From Fusobacterium mortiferum ATCC 9817 (lineage in GTDB: Bacteria; Fusobacteriota; Fusobacteriia; Fusobacteriales; Fusobacteriaceae), in assembly GCF_000158195.2 (NCBI RefSeq), contig NZ_GL987991.1, positions 116,455 to 180,454 of the forward strand: a stretch of 64,000 nt of DNA, given 5' to 3'. The notes below the pieces were generated by a model. That model ran no database searches. It saw nothing but the letters and a program-made list of their open reading frames with translations, and was not told the origin of the DNA. How positions within the stretch are numbered: position 1 is the stretch's first letter; every line of letters starts with the position of its first letter. This document shows, in pieces, positions 44,374 through 53,415 of the stretch. Made by a program: the position numbers and the translations under genes.

Positions 44374-45726
44374 ATGCAGGAGATTGTAACAAAAGTCAAT
44401 GAATTTTTATGGGGAAACTTTCTTATTATTTTATTAATGGGAACTGGAGTTTATTTTACATTAAAGCTTAACTTTATTCAAATCAGAAAATTTGGAGAAG
44501 GTTTAAAACAGGTAACTGGTTCTGTAAATCTAAATGGTAAAAAAGCTGATAAAAATGGAATGTCTTCTTTCCAAGCTTTAGCCACAGCTGTTGCTGCTCA
44601 AGTAGGAACAGGAAACCTAGCTGGAGCTGCTACAGCAATAGCTTCAGGAGGTCCAGGAGCTATATTTTGGATGTGGATAAGTGCTTTCTTTGGTATGGCA
44701 ACTGTATATGTAGAGGCTATATTAGGACAAGTATTTAAAAGAAGAGTAGATGGGCATATTACAGGAGGTCCAGCTTACTATATAGAAAACTCTTTAAAAA
44801 ATAGATGGCTTTCTAAAGGGTTAGCTATTTTCTTCTCAGTAGCTTGTATCTTAGCTCTTGGTCTTATGGGAAACGCTGTACAAGCTAACTCTATATCTGT
44901 AGCTTTCAATAACGCCTTTGGAGTATCTCCTCTATTTGTCGGAGTAATAATATCAATTTTAGCTGGATTTGTATTCTTTGGAGGAATAAAAAGAATAGCC
45001 TCAGTTACAGAAAAAATCGTACCTATAATGGCTGGACTATATATATTAGCTTGTATCATAATTATATTCTTAAATTATAAAGAGATTATTCCAGCTATCA
45101 TCTCTATATTCTATTCTGCTTTTAATCCAGAAGCAGCTCTTGGAGGAGCAATGGGAATCAGTGTAAAAAAAGCTATTAGATATGGAGTTGCTAGAGGACT
45201 TTTCTCTAATGAAGCTGGTATGGGTTCTACTCCTCATGCACATGCTATTGCTAAGGTTGAACACTGTGGAGAGCAAGGAATAGTAGCTATGATTACAGTA
45301 TTCATAGACACATTCGTTGTTCTTACTGGAACAGCTCTTGTTATTCTTACATCTGGAGTTAAAGAGGGAGAGGGTATTATTCTTACTCAAAACGCTTTTA
45401 TCAATACTCTTGGAAGTTTTGGTGATAGTTTTATAGCTATATGCTTATTTTTCTTTGCTTTCTCTACTATTGTTGGTTGGTACTTTTTTGGAGAAGCTAA
45501 TATTAGATACCTTTTCAAAAATAATATTTCAATAAATATTTATAGAGTTGTTGTTATGTTGATGATTATTGTTGGTTCAACTTTAAAGGTTAGCTTAGTT
45601 TGGGAAATGGCTGATATGTTTAATGGAATGATGGTACTTCCTAATCTTATAGCTCTTTTAGCTCTAGGAAAATATGCTAGAACTTCTATGAAGGAATATG
45701 AAAATTTAGCTCCACAATTAATTTAA
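44374..45726 (+). CDS. Na+:alanine/glycine symporter (AgcS family)
   Basis: A 450-residue amino-acid:cation symporter with about 11 helices. FQALATAVAAQVGTGNLAGAATAI and GGPGAIFWMWISAFFGMATVYVE are family signatures, as are GHITGGPAYYIE and LFSNEAGMGSTPHAHA. The glycine riboswitch in its leader suggests glycine is a main substrate. AGGAGG precedes the ATG. Confidence 0.94.
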   Translation: MQEIVTKVNEFLWGNFLIILLMGTGVYFTLKLNFIQIRKFGEGLKQVTGSVNLNGKKADKNGMSSFQALATAVAAQVGTGNLAGAATAIASGGPGAIFWMWISAFFGMATVYVEAILGQVFKRRVDGHITGGPAYYIENSLKNRWLSKGLAIFFSVACILALGLMGNAVQANSISVAFNNAFGVSPLFVGVIISILAGFVFFGGIKRIASVTEKIVPIMAGLYILACIIIIFLNYKEIIPAIISIFYSAFNPEAALGGAMGISVKKAIRYGVARGLFSNEAGMGSTPHAHAIAKVEHCGEQGIVAMITVFIDTFVVLTGTALVILTSGVKEGEGIILTQNAFINTLGSFGDSFIAICLFFFAFSTIVGWYFFGEANIRYLFKNNISINIYRVVVMLMIIVGSTLKVSLVWEMADMFNGMMVLPNLIALLALGKYARTSMKEYENLAPQLI

Positions 45727-45733
45727 ATTTTTC

Positions 45734-45761
45734 TTGTAAATTTCTATAAAAGTAGTATAAT
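45734..45761 (+). promoter_or_regulatory. Promoter before the small coiled-coil gene
   Basis: TTGTAA (45734-45739) and TATAAT (45756-45761) are 16 bases apart, giving the next gene its own start. Confidence 0.55.
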
Positions 45762-45807
45762 ATGAGCATAGAACAAATATTATATTAAACTAATAGGAGG
45801 AACAATT

Positions 45808-46080
45808 ATGAGTATCGAAAGAAATATGAAATACATCAGAGATGAGTATGATGCAGAAGTTGCAAGACTAGAAAGACTTAATAATTTTATTAAAAGTGAA
45901 GAGTTTGAAACTTCTACTGACGCTGAACAAAAGAAACTTTTATTAGAAAAACAAGAAACTTTAGCTAAATATGTTTCTATCATTGCTGAGCAAATCAAAT
46001 ATGATATGAAAAAAATCCAAGAAAAAGAGTATGCTACTGACAACTATGATGATATCCACGGAAATCATTTTAATAAATAA
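45808..46080 (+). CDS. Small helical protein, crAss001_48-like
   Basis: A 90-residue, highly charged, all-helical protein. The central pattern EVARLERLNNFIKSEEFET then QKKLLLEKQETLAKYVSIIAEQI resembles from memory the crAss001_48-related family of small phage proteins, usually 60-100 aa. AGGAGG precedes the ATG and it has its own promoter and terminator. No phage genes surround it, so it is either a stray phage gene or a chromosomal relative. Family call is tentative. Confidence 0.65.
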   Translation: MSIERNMKYIRDEYDAEVARLERLNNFIKSEEFETSTDAEQKKLLLEKQETLAKYVSIIAEQIKYDMKKIQEKEYATDNYDDIHGNHFNK

Positions 46081-46115
46081 TATTGAGCAATAGATCAGAA
46101 TTTTTATAAAATAAT

Positions 46116-46151
46116 AAAGGGAGTTTTCAAATTTATATTGAGACTCCCTTT
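46116..46151. terminator. Bidirectional terminator
   Basis: AAAGGGAGT pairs perfectly with ACTCCCTTT between convergent genes, with T- and A-rich flanks. Confidence 0.75.
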
Positions 46152-46177
46152 AAATTTCAATAAGTTTTAAACAAATA

Positions 46178-47098
46178 TTATGGTAAAATATGTCCAGCAC
46201 TTAGATATAGTTTATACCATTCTTCTCTACTAAGAGTTACCTTACTTCCATCTATTATCTCTTGTAGTCTTGAAATTTTTGTCGTACCAGCTATCATCTG
46301 TATCTTAGCTGGGTGTCTTAATATCCAAGCTGTTGCTATTCCAGTAGGTGTTATCCCATATTTTTTAGCTAACTCTTCTAAATTTTTATTTAGCTCTGGG
46401 TATTTTTCACTTCCTATAAATACCCCTTCAAAAAATCCATATTGAAAAGGTGACCAAGCTTGTATTGTCATATCATGTAGACGGCAATAATCAAGAACAC
46501 TTCCATCTCTATCAAAACTACCATCAGTAAGCATATTTACTTCCATTCCACTAGCTATCATATTAGAAAAAGGAAGACTAAATTGCAATTGATTTACTAA
46601 TAAATCTTGCTTTAAATATTTTTTTAATAACTCTATCTGTGAAGGTTTATGATTAGATACTCCAAAATATCTTACTTTACCACTAGAATGTAAAATTTCA
46701 AAAGCTTCTGCTACCTCTTCAGGCTCTACTAAAACATCTGGTCTATGTAGTACTAAAATATCTAAATAATCTATATCTAAACGCTCTAAAATTTCATCAA
46801 CAGATTTTATAATATACTCTTTAGAAAAATCATACATCTTTTCTGGAACTATTCCACATTTTGATTGTATGACTATATCCTCTCTTTTTATTCCAGAGAG
46901 TTTTAAAGCTTTGCCAAAAAGTCTTTCACACTCTCCTCTTCCATAGATATCAGCATGGTCAAAAAAATTTAATCCATTATCTACACAAAACTTTATATAC
47001 TCTGCAAGTTCTTCAATATTCATACTATTAATTCTCATACAACCAATAGCTACTCTTGGAACTTTTAAATTAGATTTTCCTAAATTCATAGTCTTCAC
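46178..47098 (-). CDS. Aldo/keto reductase
   Basis: An NADPH-dependent oxidoreductase of the YdhF-like group. NFFDHADIYGRGECE contains the catalytic Asp and Tyr, VIQSKCGI the Lys, and LDILVLHRPD the His. The phosphate-binding C-terminal part AGTTKISRLQEII is present. 306 aa. Its physiological substrate is unknown. Confidence 0.9.
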   Translation of the reverse strand: MKTMNLGKSNLKVPRVAIGCMRINSMNIEELAEYIKFCVDNGLNFFDHADIYGRGECERLFGKALKLSGIKREDIVIQSKCGIVPEKMYDFSKEYIIKSVDEILERLDIDYLDILVLHRPDVLVEPEEVAEAFEILHSSGKVRYFGVSNHKPSQIELLKKYLKQDLLVNQLQFSLPFSNMIASGMEVNMLTDGSFDRDGSVLDYCRLHDMTIQAWSPFQYGFFEGVFIGSEKYPELNKNLEELAKKYGITPTGIATAWILRHPAKIQMIAGTTKISRLQEIIDGSKVTLSREEWYKLYLSAGHILP

Positions 47099-47112
47099 CC
47101 TCTAAAATAAAA

Positions 47113-47188
47113 TGGTGCTCCAGAGTGGATTCGAACCACCTGCCTCTTGCTTACCATGCAAGTGCTCTACCTAGTGAGCTACTAGAGC
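47113..47188 (-). tRNA. tRNA-Thr (anticodon GGT)
   Basis: On the minus strand GCTCTAG pairs with CTGGAGC in the acceptor stem, the anticodon arm is CTTGC-ATGGTAA-GCAAG giving GGT, and GGTGG-TTCGAAT-CCACT is the T arm. CCA is encoded. The C2-G71 pair agrees with threonine identity. Confidence 0.93.
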
Positions 47189-47228
47189 AACTTTTTTAAA
47201 TTATATCATATTTACTTTATAAATTCAA

Positions 47229-47933
47229 TTATTGCTCAAAAACTCCTAAGTCTTTATTATCTATCAAAAGCTCTACTCTATCATCATCAGCTAAATAGGA
47301 GTAATTTTCAACGAACCATTTAACTAATTCATTATCTCTTTTTACAATAGTTCCATTATCTATAAAGATATTAATAGTGATTGCTTTAAAATATTTTAGC
47401 CCTAACTCAATATCTCTTTTGATCATCTCTTTACTCTGTCCTTTAGTACAGATAAGTAAACATACAGAATAAACCTCTTTTCCTATTTCTAAAAGTTGCT
47501 CCTCATTTAAAGAAAAATTTTTATTATACCCTTTTATTCTATACTCATTATCAAAAGTTTCTAGTCCCATTCTAAATCTAATTTCTATTCCTTTGAAATA
47601 ATCTCTTATCTCCTTAAGCCTTTTGATATATCCATAATAAATTTCAAAATATAGAGTTTTAATATTTTTTTCTATTACTATTCTTTTGATTTCAGCTAAA
47701 GTTTTTGGAGTTAACTCAAACACAGAGCCAGAATTGATTACCTCTAAAACTCCATATTCTCCTGTTATCTCTTTTAATACTTCAAAATTTACTCTATCTA
47801 TCTCCTCTTCATTTAAAGAATTATCCTCTATATAGTTACAGAAACTACACTTTCCATATTTACATGGAAAACTTTTTAATAAAACTATCTCTCTCTGATG
47901 CTTATCTTTTATTTTATTATATCTTATTCCCAT
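47229..47933 (-). CDS. Radical SAM protein of unknown role
   Basis: A 234-residue protein starting with FPCKYGKCSFCNY, a CX4CX2C variant of the radical SAM cluster motif. VINSGSVFEL and RMGLETFDNEYRIKGYNKNFS fit a radical SAM barrel. It lacks extra C-terminal cysteines. Relatives are annotated only as radical SAM proteins. It precedes the tRNA-Thr gene on the same strand. Confidence 0.78.
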   Translation of the reverse strand: MGIRYNKIKDKHQREIVLLKSFPCKYGKCSFCNYIEDNSLNEEEIDRVNFEVLKEITGEYGVLEVINSGSVFELTPKTLAEIKRIVIEKNIKTLYFEIYYGYIKRLKEIRDYFKGIEIRFRMGLETFDNEYRIKGYNKNFSLNEEQLLEIGKEVYSVCLLICTKGQSKEMIKRDIELGLKYFKAITINIFIDNGTIVKRDNELVKWFVENYSYLADDDRVELLIDNKDLGVFEQ

Positions 47934-47951
47934 TTCAGCTCCTTCTTAAAT

Positions 47952-48082
47952 TAAATAATAAAGAGAATAAATAGAGCAAGTCAGCAAAAGCGAACATTAA
48001 AAACACAATTATAAATTTAAAATTTGTGTTTTTAGTAAGCTAAGCCGTACTTGCTCCTTACTCTTTAAACAAAGTTATTTTT
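47952..48082. repeat. Dispersed hairpin repeat, copy 3 (degenerate)
   Basis: GAGAATAAATAGAGCAAGTCAG and TACTTGCTCCTTACTCTTTAAAC match the arms of copy 1 with several changes. The centre is a separate hairpin AAAAACACAA/TTGTGTTTTT. The terminal TCAAG/CTTGA ends are lost. It lies between the cyclophilin stop and the radical SAM start. Confidence 0.7.
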
Positions 48083-48099
48083 TAATTAATATCTAACAA

Positions 48100-48909
48100 T
48101 TAAAACTCATAAGAAGATGTTGCCTCTTCTCCCTTGATTTTTTTCTCAATAGCTCTGATAAATCTAGGAATAGGCCACTCTTTATCCTCTTTTTTCTCTT
48201 CTTGTCTTGTATATATTCTAGTTAACTCCTCTTTATAAGCAAGAGCTTCCCCTTGATACTCCTCTATTGGTTTTACAGGATACTCTTTTAATCCTGGGTA
48301 AGTAGTATCTAATATTTTATTCCACTCATCTATTTGCTCTTTGTGAAGTGATAAGAAGAAATCAATATCTCCACTAAATCTAATCTCTTTAATTATATCT
48401 CCTACTTCTAATTTTTTGATTCTTTCAAAATCTACATCACTTACATACTCTCCAAATATAGTATGTTTACCATTTAACCAATCAGCAGGATATAGAGTCA
48501 TAAAAAATTGTGAACCTCCTGTACCAGGTCCAGCATTTGCCATAGCTAACATACCTTGTTGGAAAAAGTCTAACCAGTTTACAAATTCATCTGGAATAGA
48601 GTATCCAGGTCCTCCTGTACCAGTTCCTGTAGGATCTCCCCCTTGAACAACAAAGTTTTCAACAGCTCTATGTATTTTAGTATTGTTATAGTAACCTCTT
48701 TGAGCAAGGTTTATAAAGTTTGCCACTGTTATAGGAGCAGCTTCTGGATAAAGATAAAAAGTAATATCTCCCTGTGTTGTAATAAAAGTTGCTCTGATGT
48801 CATTATATTTAGCAGCTTCCTCTCTTCTAGCTATATCTCTTAGACTAGTACAAGAAAAAGCAGTAAGTACAAGTGTTAAAGTTAGTAAAAATTTTAATAG
48901 TTTCTTCAT
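48100..48909 (-). CDS. Cyclophilin-type peptidylprolyl isomerase lipoprotein
   Basis: An envelope lipoprotein (lipobox LTAFSC, Cys20) with a cyclophilin domain at about 40-190. The active-site core is RAVENFVVQGGDPTGTGTGGPG, then SQFFMTL and LNGKHTIFGEY. A helical C-terminal extension of about 70 residues follows. It should fold exported proteins. 269 aa. It has its own promoter just after potC. Confidence 0.9.
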   Translation of the reverse strand: MKKLLKFLLTLTLVLTAFSCTSLRDIARREEAAKYNDIRATFITTQGDITFYLYPEAAPITVANFINLAQRGYYNNTKIHRAVENFVVQGGDPTGTGTGGPGYSIPDEFVNWLDFFQQGMLAMANAGPGTGGSQFFMTLYPADWLNGKHTIFGEYVSDVDFERIKKLEVGDIIKEIRFSGDIDFFLSLHKEQIDEWNKILDTTYPGLKEYPVKPIEEYQGEALAYKEELTRIYTRQEEKKEDKEWPIPRFIRAIEKKIKGEEATSSYEF

Positions 48910-48940
48910 TGTTAAGTCCTCCCAAAGTTTTCTTTACTAG

Positions 48941-48969
48941 ATTATACTATAATTTTCTCTATTTTCCAA
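48941..48969 (-). promoter_or_regulatory. Promoter of the cyclophilin gene
   Basis: TTGGAA (48964-48969) and consensus TATAAT (48941-48946) are 17 bases apart on the minus strand. The -35 lies close to the potC stop. Confidence 0.7.
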
Positions 48970-48973
48970 GAGA

Positions 48974-49747
48974 TTATTTTATCAAATATTTTTGTAGACT
49001 CTTAGTAGATAGAGTTAAAATTATAGATATACCAATTAGTAAAACTGATAGTGCATTGATAACAGGAGAAACTCCTAATCTTATCATAGAATAGATTCTA
49101 AGTGGAAGTGTTGATGAACCTGGTCCTGCTACAAAGAATGTAGTAACAAAATCATCAAAAGATAGAGTTACAGCTATTAAAAATCCAGATATTATCCCTG
49201 GAAGTATGGCAGGAATAATTACCTTTGTAAGAGCTTGCCACTCTGTTGCTCCAAGGTCATAAGCAGCCTCTACTATGGAATAATCAAATTCCTCTAGTCT
49301 AGATAGTATTATAAATAGTACAAAAGGAATGTTAAATGTTGTATGAGCTATAAATATAGTAGTAAGTCCCAATTCAAACTTTATTGTAGCAAATAAAATA
49401 AGAAGAGAAACCCCTAAAATTATCTCTGGAATAACTAAAGGAACATAAGTAAGTGTTTGTAAATATTTTTTTCCTTTAAAGTCATACCATTGAAGTCCAA
49501 TAGCTCCAAGAGTTCCAATAATTGTAGAAGTAAGCCCAGATACAATAGCTATTCCTACACTATATCTAAAAGCTTTCCAAATATTATCTGAATACATAAA
49601 TAACTCTCTATACCATTTTAATGAAAATCCTTTCCATACCATAGATTTTCCATCATTAAATGAATATACTATCAATATAACTAAGGGAATATAGAAAAAT
49701 AACATTGAAAGTATAAAAAAGAATAATGAAGTTCTTCTTTTATTCAT
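48974..49747 (-). CDS. potC: Spermidine/putrescine ABC permease PotC
   Basis: An inner-membrane permease with six helices. LVILIVYSFNDGKSMVWKGFSLKWY is the PotC N-terminus, and the EAA motif is EAAYDLGATEWQALTKVIIP. 257 aa. Its start overlaps the potB stop by eight bases. The polyamine-binding protein gene potD, usually next, is not here. Confidence 0.92.
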   Translation of the reverse strand: MNKRRTSLFFFILSMLFFYIPLVILIVYSFNDGKSMVWKGFSLKWYRELFMYSDNIWKAFRYSVGIAIVSGLTSTIIGTLGAIGLQWYDFKGKKYLQTLTYVPLVIPEIILGVSLLILFATIKFELGLTTIFIAHTTFNIPFVLFIILSRLEEFDYSIVEAAYDLGATEWQALTKVIIPAILPGIISGFLIAVTLSFDDFVTTFFVAGPGSSTLPLRIYSMIRLGVSPVINALSVLLIGISIILTLSTKSLQKYLIK

Positions 49748-50597
49748 CTTCAGCCATCACCTCTAGTTTTGTTTCTTTATTGCTAAGCTTCATAAATAAT
49801 AGTATAGCTATTGAAGTTACTATTATAAGAGCTGCTGAAATTGTAGAAGCTAGAGGCCAGTTTCTAGTAACAGTAAGATGTTGAGCAATTATATTTCCTA
49901 ACATTGTAGCCTGTGTTCCTCCTACTAACTTCGGTACAGCATATGAACCTAGAGCTGGAATAAATGTAAATAGTACAGCAGTTATAATTCCCGGTTTTAT
50001 ATTAGGAATAAAAACTTTGAAAAAAGCTTCTCTATTAGTAGCCCCTAAATCTCTAGCTGCCTCTATAAGAGAGAAATCAAACTTCTCTATTACAGCATAT
50101 AGAGGAAGTATAGCAAATGGTAAGCTAGTATATACAGAGATAAGTATAACAGCTCCTGTATTGTACAATAGTTGTAATGGAGCATCTATTATTCCTAATT
50201 TCAATAATATATTATTTAAAAATCCATTATTTCCCAATACAGCTATCCAAGCATAGATTCTAATTAAAAAATTTGTCCAGAAAGGAATAATTACTAAAAA
50301 TAGTAATTCTTTTTTATATTTAGACCTAGCTATATAATAAGCAGTAGGTATTGATAATAGTACTGTAAATATAGTTACCATAATAGATATATAAACTGTT
50401 TTAAACAGAATTGTCAAAAAAACCTTGTCTGTAAATATATAGAAACTAGCTAGTGAAAGTTCCATCTCTACTCCACCATAAGTTCCCTTTTTCAAAAAGG
50501 CATATGCTAATACAATAACCATTGGGATAGCAAAGAAAACTATCAACCAAAGTGCTATTGGAAGAGTGTAGTATGTACCAAGTTTACTTTTCTTCAC
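49740..50597 (-). CDS. potB: Spermidine/putrescine ABC permease PotB
   Basis: The partner permease, six helices, with EAARDLGATNREAFFKVFIP as EAA motif and the late YAVPKLVGGTQATMLGNII typical of PotB. 285 aa. It overlaps potA by 14 bases. Confidence 0.92.
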   Translation of the reverse strand: MKKSKLGTYYTLPIALWLIVFFAIPMVIVLAYAFLKKGTYGGVEMELSLASFYIFTDKVFLTILFKTVYISIMVTIFTVLLSIPTAYYIARSKYKKELLFLVIIPFWTNFLIRIYAWIAVLGNNGFLNNILLKLGIIDAPLQLLYNTGAVILISVYTSLPFAILPLYAVIEKFDFSLIEAARDLGATNREAFFKVFIPNIKPGIITAVLFTFIPALGSYAVPKLVGGTQATMLGNIIAQHLTVTRNWPLASTISAALIIVTSIAILLFMKLSNKETKLEVMAEDE

Positions 50598-51720
50598 CAG
50601 ATATCACCTCTACTAAGAAACCATCATCAGCGTCCCAAGCTATATATGCTTCTTCGTCCCACCAGATAGCTCCCTCATCATTATCATCAAAATACACAGC
50701 ATGTTGCTTAAATACTTTAAAAGTTAACTCTTTATCATTATTTAAGAAAACGAAGTATTTACTTTGGAATCCAGAATAAATTAATTCATTTACATATACT
50801 TTTAAAACATTTATTTTTTCATTTTCATTTACAGCCTTTGGCATAGTTTTAGATAATTTAATCTTCTCTGGTCTAATAGATACCTTAACTCTATCTCCAA
50901 CTTTTACAGGTTTGTCCATTTCAAAAACTAGACTTCCTAATTTCTCATTATAAAGTTTTGCAAACTCTTTATCCATAATCTCTGTAACTGTTCCTTCAAA
51001 GAAGTTATTCTCTCCTATAAAGTCAGCAACAAAAGAGTCAGCTGGAGATTCATATACCTCTGCTGGAGTTCCTACTTGTAAAATCTCCCCTTTATTCATT
51101 ACAGCTATTCTATCTGATATTGATAGAGCTTCTTGCTGGTCATGTGTTATAAATATAAATGTAATTCCTACCTCTTCATGTATCAAGTCCAATTCAATCA
51201 ATAGATTTTGTCTTAACTTGGCATCTAGTGCTGAAAGAGGTTCATCTAATAATAGGAGTCCTGGCTTATTAATCAAAGCTCTAGCTATAGATACCCTTTG
51301 TTGTTGTCCTCCAGAAAGCTGATTAGGCATCTTATTAATATGCTCAGAAAGTCCCACTAATTTTACAAATTTTTTAACTTCACTATCTATAGTTGCATCA
51401 TCTATTTTCTTTAATCTCAAAGGAAAAGCTATATTTTCATATACAGTCAAATGTGGAAATAGTGCATATTTTTGAAATATTGTATTTACATTTCTTTTAT
51501 TAGGTGGAAGTTTTGTAATATCCTCATCTCCTAAATAGATAACTCCCCCATCTGGCTCTGTAAATCCTGCTATCATTCTAAGCAAGGTGGTTTTACCACA
51601 CCCCGAAGGTCCCAAAATAGAAAAAATTTCTCCATCTTTTATATCCAAGTTGATGTTTTTCAATACTTGAACTCCATCATAGCTTTTAGTAACATTTTTA
51701 ATACTTATGTCTTTTTTCAA
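50584..51720 (-). CDS. potA: Spermidine/putrescine ABC ATPase PotA
   Basis: The ATPase of the polyamine importer. Walker A is GPSGCGKTTLLRM, the signature LSGGQQQRVSIARAL and Walker B LLLLDEPLSALD, followed by a C-terminal TOBE domain from about residue 270. The frame opens at a TTG at 51756 and has an ATG at 51726, but GGAGG lies one base before that ATG and seven before a TTG at 51720. The TTG is therefore the more likely start (MKKDISIKNV). About 378 aa. Confidence 0.9.
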   Translation of the reverse strand: MKKDISIKNVTKSYDGVQVLKNINLDIKDGEIFSILGPSGCGKTTLLRMIAGFTEPDGGVIYLGDEDITKLPPNKRNVNTIFQKYALFPHLTVYENIAFPLRLKKIDDATIDSEVKKFVKLVGLSEHINKMPNQLSGGQQQRVSIARALINKPGLLLLDEPLSALDAKLRQNLLIELDLIHEEVGITFIFITHDQQEALSISDRIAVMNKGEILQVGTPAEVYESPADSFVADFIGENNFFEGTVTEIMDKEFAKLYNEKLGSLVFEMDKPVKVGDRVKVSIRPEKIKLSKTMPKAVNENEKINVLKVYVNELIYSGFQSKYFVFLNNDKELTFKVFKQHAVYFDDNDEGAIWWDEEAYIAWDADDGFLVEVISGEEK

Positions 51721-51849
51721 TCTCATACCTCCATTACTCAGAATTATTATGTTCAATTCTTTTAGTTTAATATATTTTTTTTATTATTTAAAATATTTTT
51801 ATTTTTTAATCACTTTGATGATTATATCATATATTATAAAAAAAGAAAA

Positions 51850-51871
51850 GAGATAATAATTAAATTATCTC
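51850..51871 (-). terminator. Terminator of the moaA-MOSC transcript
   Basis: GAGATAAT pairs with ATTATCTC around the MOSC gene stop codon, followed on the minus strand by CTTTTCTTTTTTT. Confidence 0.7.
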
Positions 51872-52291
51872 AATACTATCTCCCTCTTTTACTTTTCCAC
51901 CTTTTATTACAATGGTAAATATTCCCTCTCTAGGCATAATACAATCTCCTACAGCATGGTAGATTGCACAATGTGAATGACACTCTTTACCAATTTGAGT
52001 TACTTCTAATATAATATCATCATTGATTTTTAATCTAGTTCCAACAGGTAGTTTTGCACAATCCATTCCCTCTACTATAAGATTTTCTCCAAAATCTCCA
52101 TCTACTACATTTCCACCTCTTGCAATGAAATCTGTAACTTTTTCTTTAGAAAGTAGACTCACTTGTCTATGCCAGTTTCCAGCATGAGCATCTCCTTCTA
52201 AACCAAAGTTTTCAATTAAAACTCCCTCATGTACATTAACCTTTTGAGTTCCTTTCTTTTCACTGATACATACTGCTACTATTTTTGCCAT
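51860..52291 (-). CDS. MOSC-domain protein
   Basis: A 143-residue stand-alone MOSC domain (molybdenum cofactor sulfurase C-terminal). Features are GLEGDAHAGNWHRQVSLLS, DFGENLIVEG and KECHSHCAIYHAVGDC, whose cysteines may carry sulfur. The frame is open from 52309, but the ATG at 52291 has GGAGG at proper spacing, supplied by the last two codons of moaA. It probably works in molybdenum cofactor maturation. Confidence 0.88.
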   Translation of the reverse strand: MAKIVAVCISEKKGTQKVNVHEGVLIENFGLEGDAHAGNWHRQVSLLSKEKVTDFIARGGNVVDGDFGENLIVEGMDCAKLPVGTRLKINDDIILEVTQIGKECHSHCAIYHAVGDCIMPREGIFTIVIKGGKVKEGDSIEII

Positions 52292-52292
52292 C

Positions 52293-53267
52293 TTATCCTC
52301 CAATTTCATTCATATATCTTTTGTCAAAATTTTCATCATCTTTTTTTTCCATTTTATGTCTATCTGGTTTACTGTCTATAGCTAATTGTATTTTTTCTTT
52401 TATTAATTCATCAGATACACCTGCTCTAAGTAACCCTTTTAAATTTAAACCATCATTCCAATGTAAACAAAGTTTTAAAAATCCCTCTGGTGTTACTCTT
52501 ACCCTATTACATTTTTCACAAAAATTATGTGATATAGGAGTAATAAATCCTACACACCCTATTCCTTTTTCTGTTTTGTAATAAGTTGCAGGCCCCGAAC
52601 CTATTTTTTCATCAAATGGAGTTAGTTTTTTCTCCTTTAAAATAATATCTTTAACCTCATCATTTGAGATTGGAACATACTCTTTTCCCAATCCTATTGG
52701 CATAAGCTCAATAAATCTAATATCGATTGGATACTTTTCTGTTAGATTTACAAAATCCATTATCTCACTGTCATTTTTTCCTCTAACAAGGACAACATTG
52801 AGTTTAATTCTTTTAAATTTTAGCTCTATAGCTCTATGTAAAGAGAATAATACCTTATCTAAATCTCCACCACCAGTAATCTCTTTAAATAAATCTTTTT
52901 TCAATGTATCCAAGCTTATATTTAAACTATGAATTTTTTTATCTTTTAAAAATTCTAACTCCTCACTTAACCTAATTCCATTAGTAGTAATATTAATCTC
53001 TTCAATATCTTCAATATTATTTATAGTTTCAACAATATCTCTAAAATTCCTTCTAACTAACGGTTCTCCTCCAGTGATACGAATTTTTTTTATTCCTAAG
53101 TCTGAAAATATCTTTATTACCCTTCCTATCTCTTCAACTGACAACAACTCATCTTTAGGAAGAAAAACTATATCTTTATCCCCCATACAATATTTACATC
53201 TGAGATTACATCTATCAGTTATAGAGAGCCTTAAATAATCTATATTTCTATTTAACTTATCTCTCAT
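52293..53267 (-). CDS. moaA: GTP 3',8-cyclase MoaA
   Basis: The radical SAM enzyme for the first step of molybdopterin synthesis. The N-terminal cluster is CNLRCKYC, RITGGEPLVRR binds SAM, and the C-terminal cluster cysteines are in FCEKCNRVRV and LKLC. The required C-terminal Gly-Gly is present (NEIGG). 324 aa. It pairs with the MOSC gene and is divergent from yqeB-xdhC. Confidence 0.95.
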   Translation of the reverse strand: MRDKLNRNIDYLRLSITDRCNLRCKYCMGDKDIVFLPKDELLSVEEIGRVIKIFSDLGIKKIRITGGEPLVRRNFRDIVETINNIEDIEEINITTNGIRLSEELEFLKDKKIHSLNISLDTLKKDLFKEITGGGDLDKVLFSLHRAIELKFKRIKLNVVLVRGKNDSEIMDFVNLTEKYPIDIRFIELMPIGLGKEYVPISNDEVKDIILKEKKLTPFDEKIGSGPATYYKTEKGIGCVGFITPISHNFCEKCNRVRVTPEGFLKLCLHWNDGLNLKGLLRAGVSDELIKEKIQLAIDSKPDRHKMEKKDDENFDKRYMNEIGG

Positions 53268-53354
53268 TTATATCTAATTTTTTCCTCTTTTCTAATTTTT
53301 TCTACACTTCTAATATAACATATTTATTAAAATATTTCTATATAAAAAATTATA

Positions 53355-53383
53355 TTGACATATTTTATAAACTAGATTATGCT
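53355..53383 (+). promoter_or_regulatory. Promoter of the yqeB-xdhC operon
   Basis: Consensus TTGACA (53355-53360) and TATGCT (53378-53383) are 17 bases apart, 33 bases before the start codon. Confidence 0.7.
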
Positions 53384-53415
53384 AGAAGTAAGGATGAGGT
53401 AAAGGGGTTGAGAAA

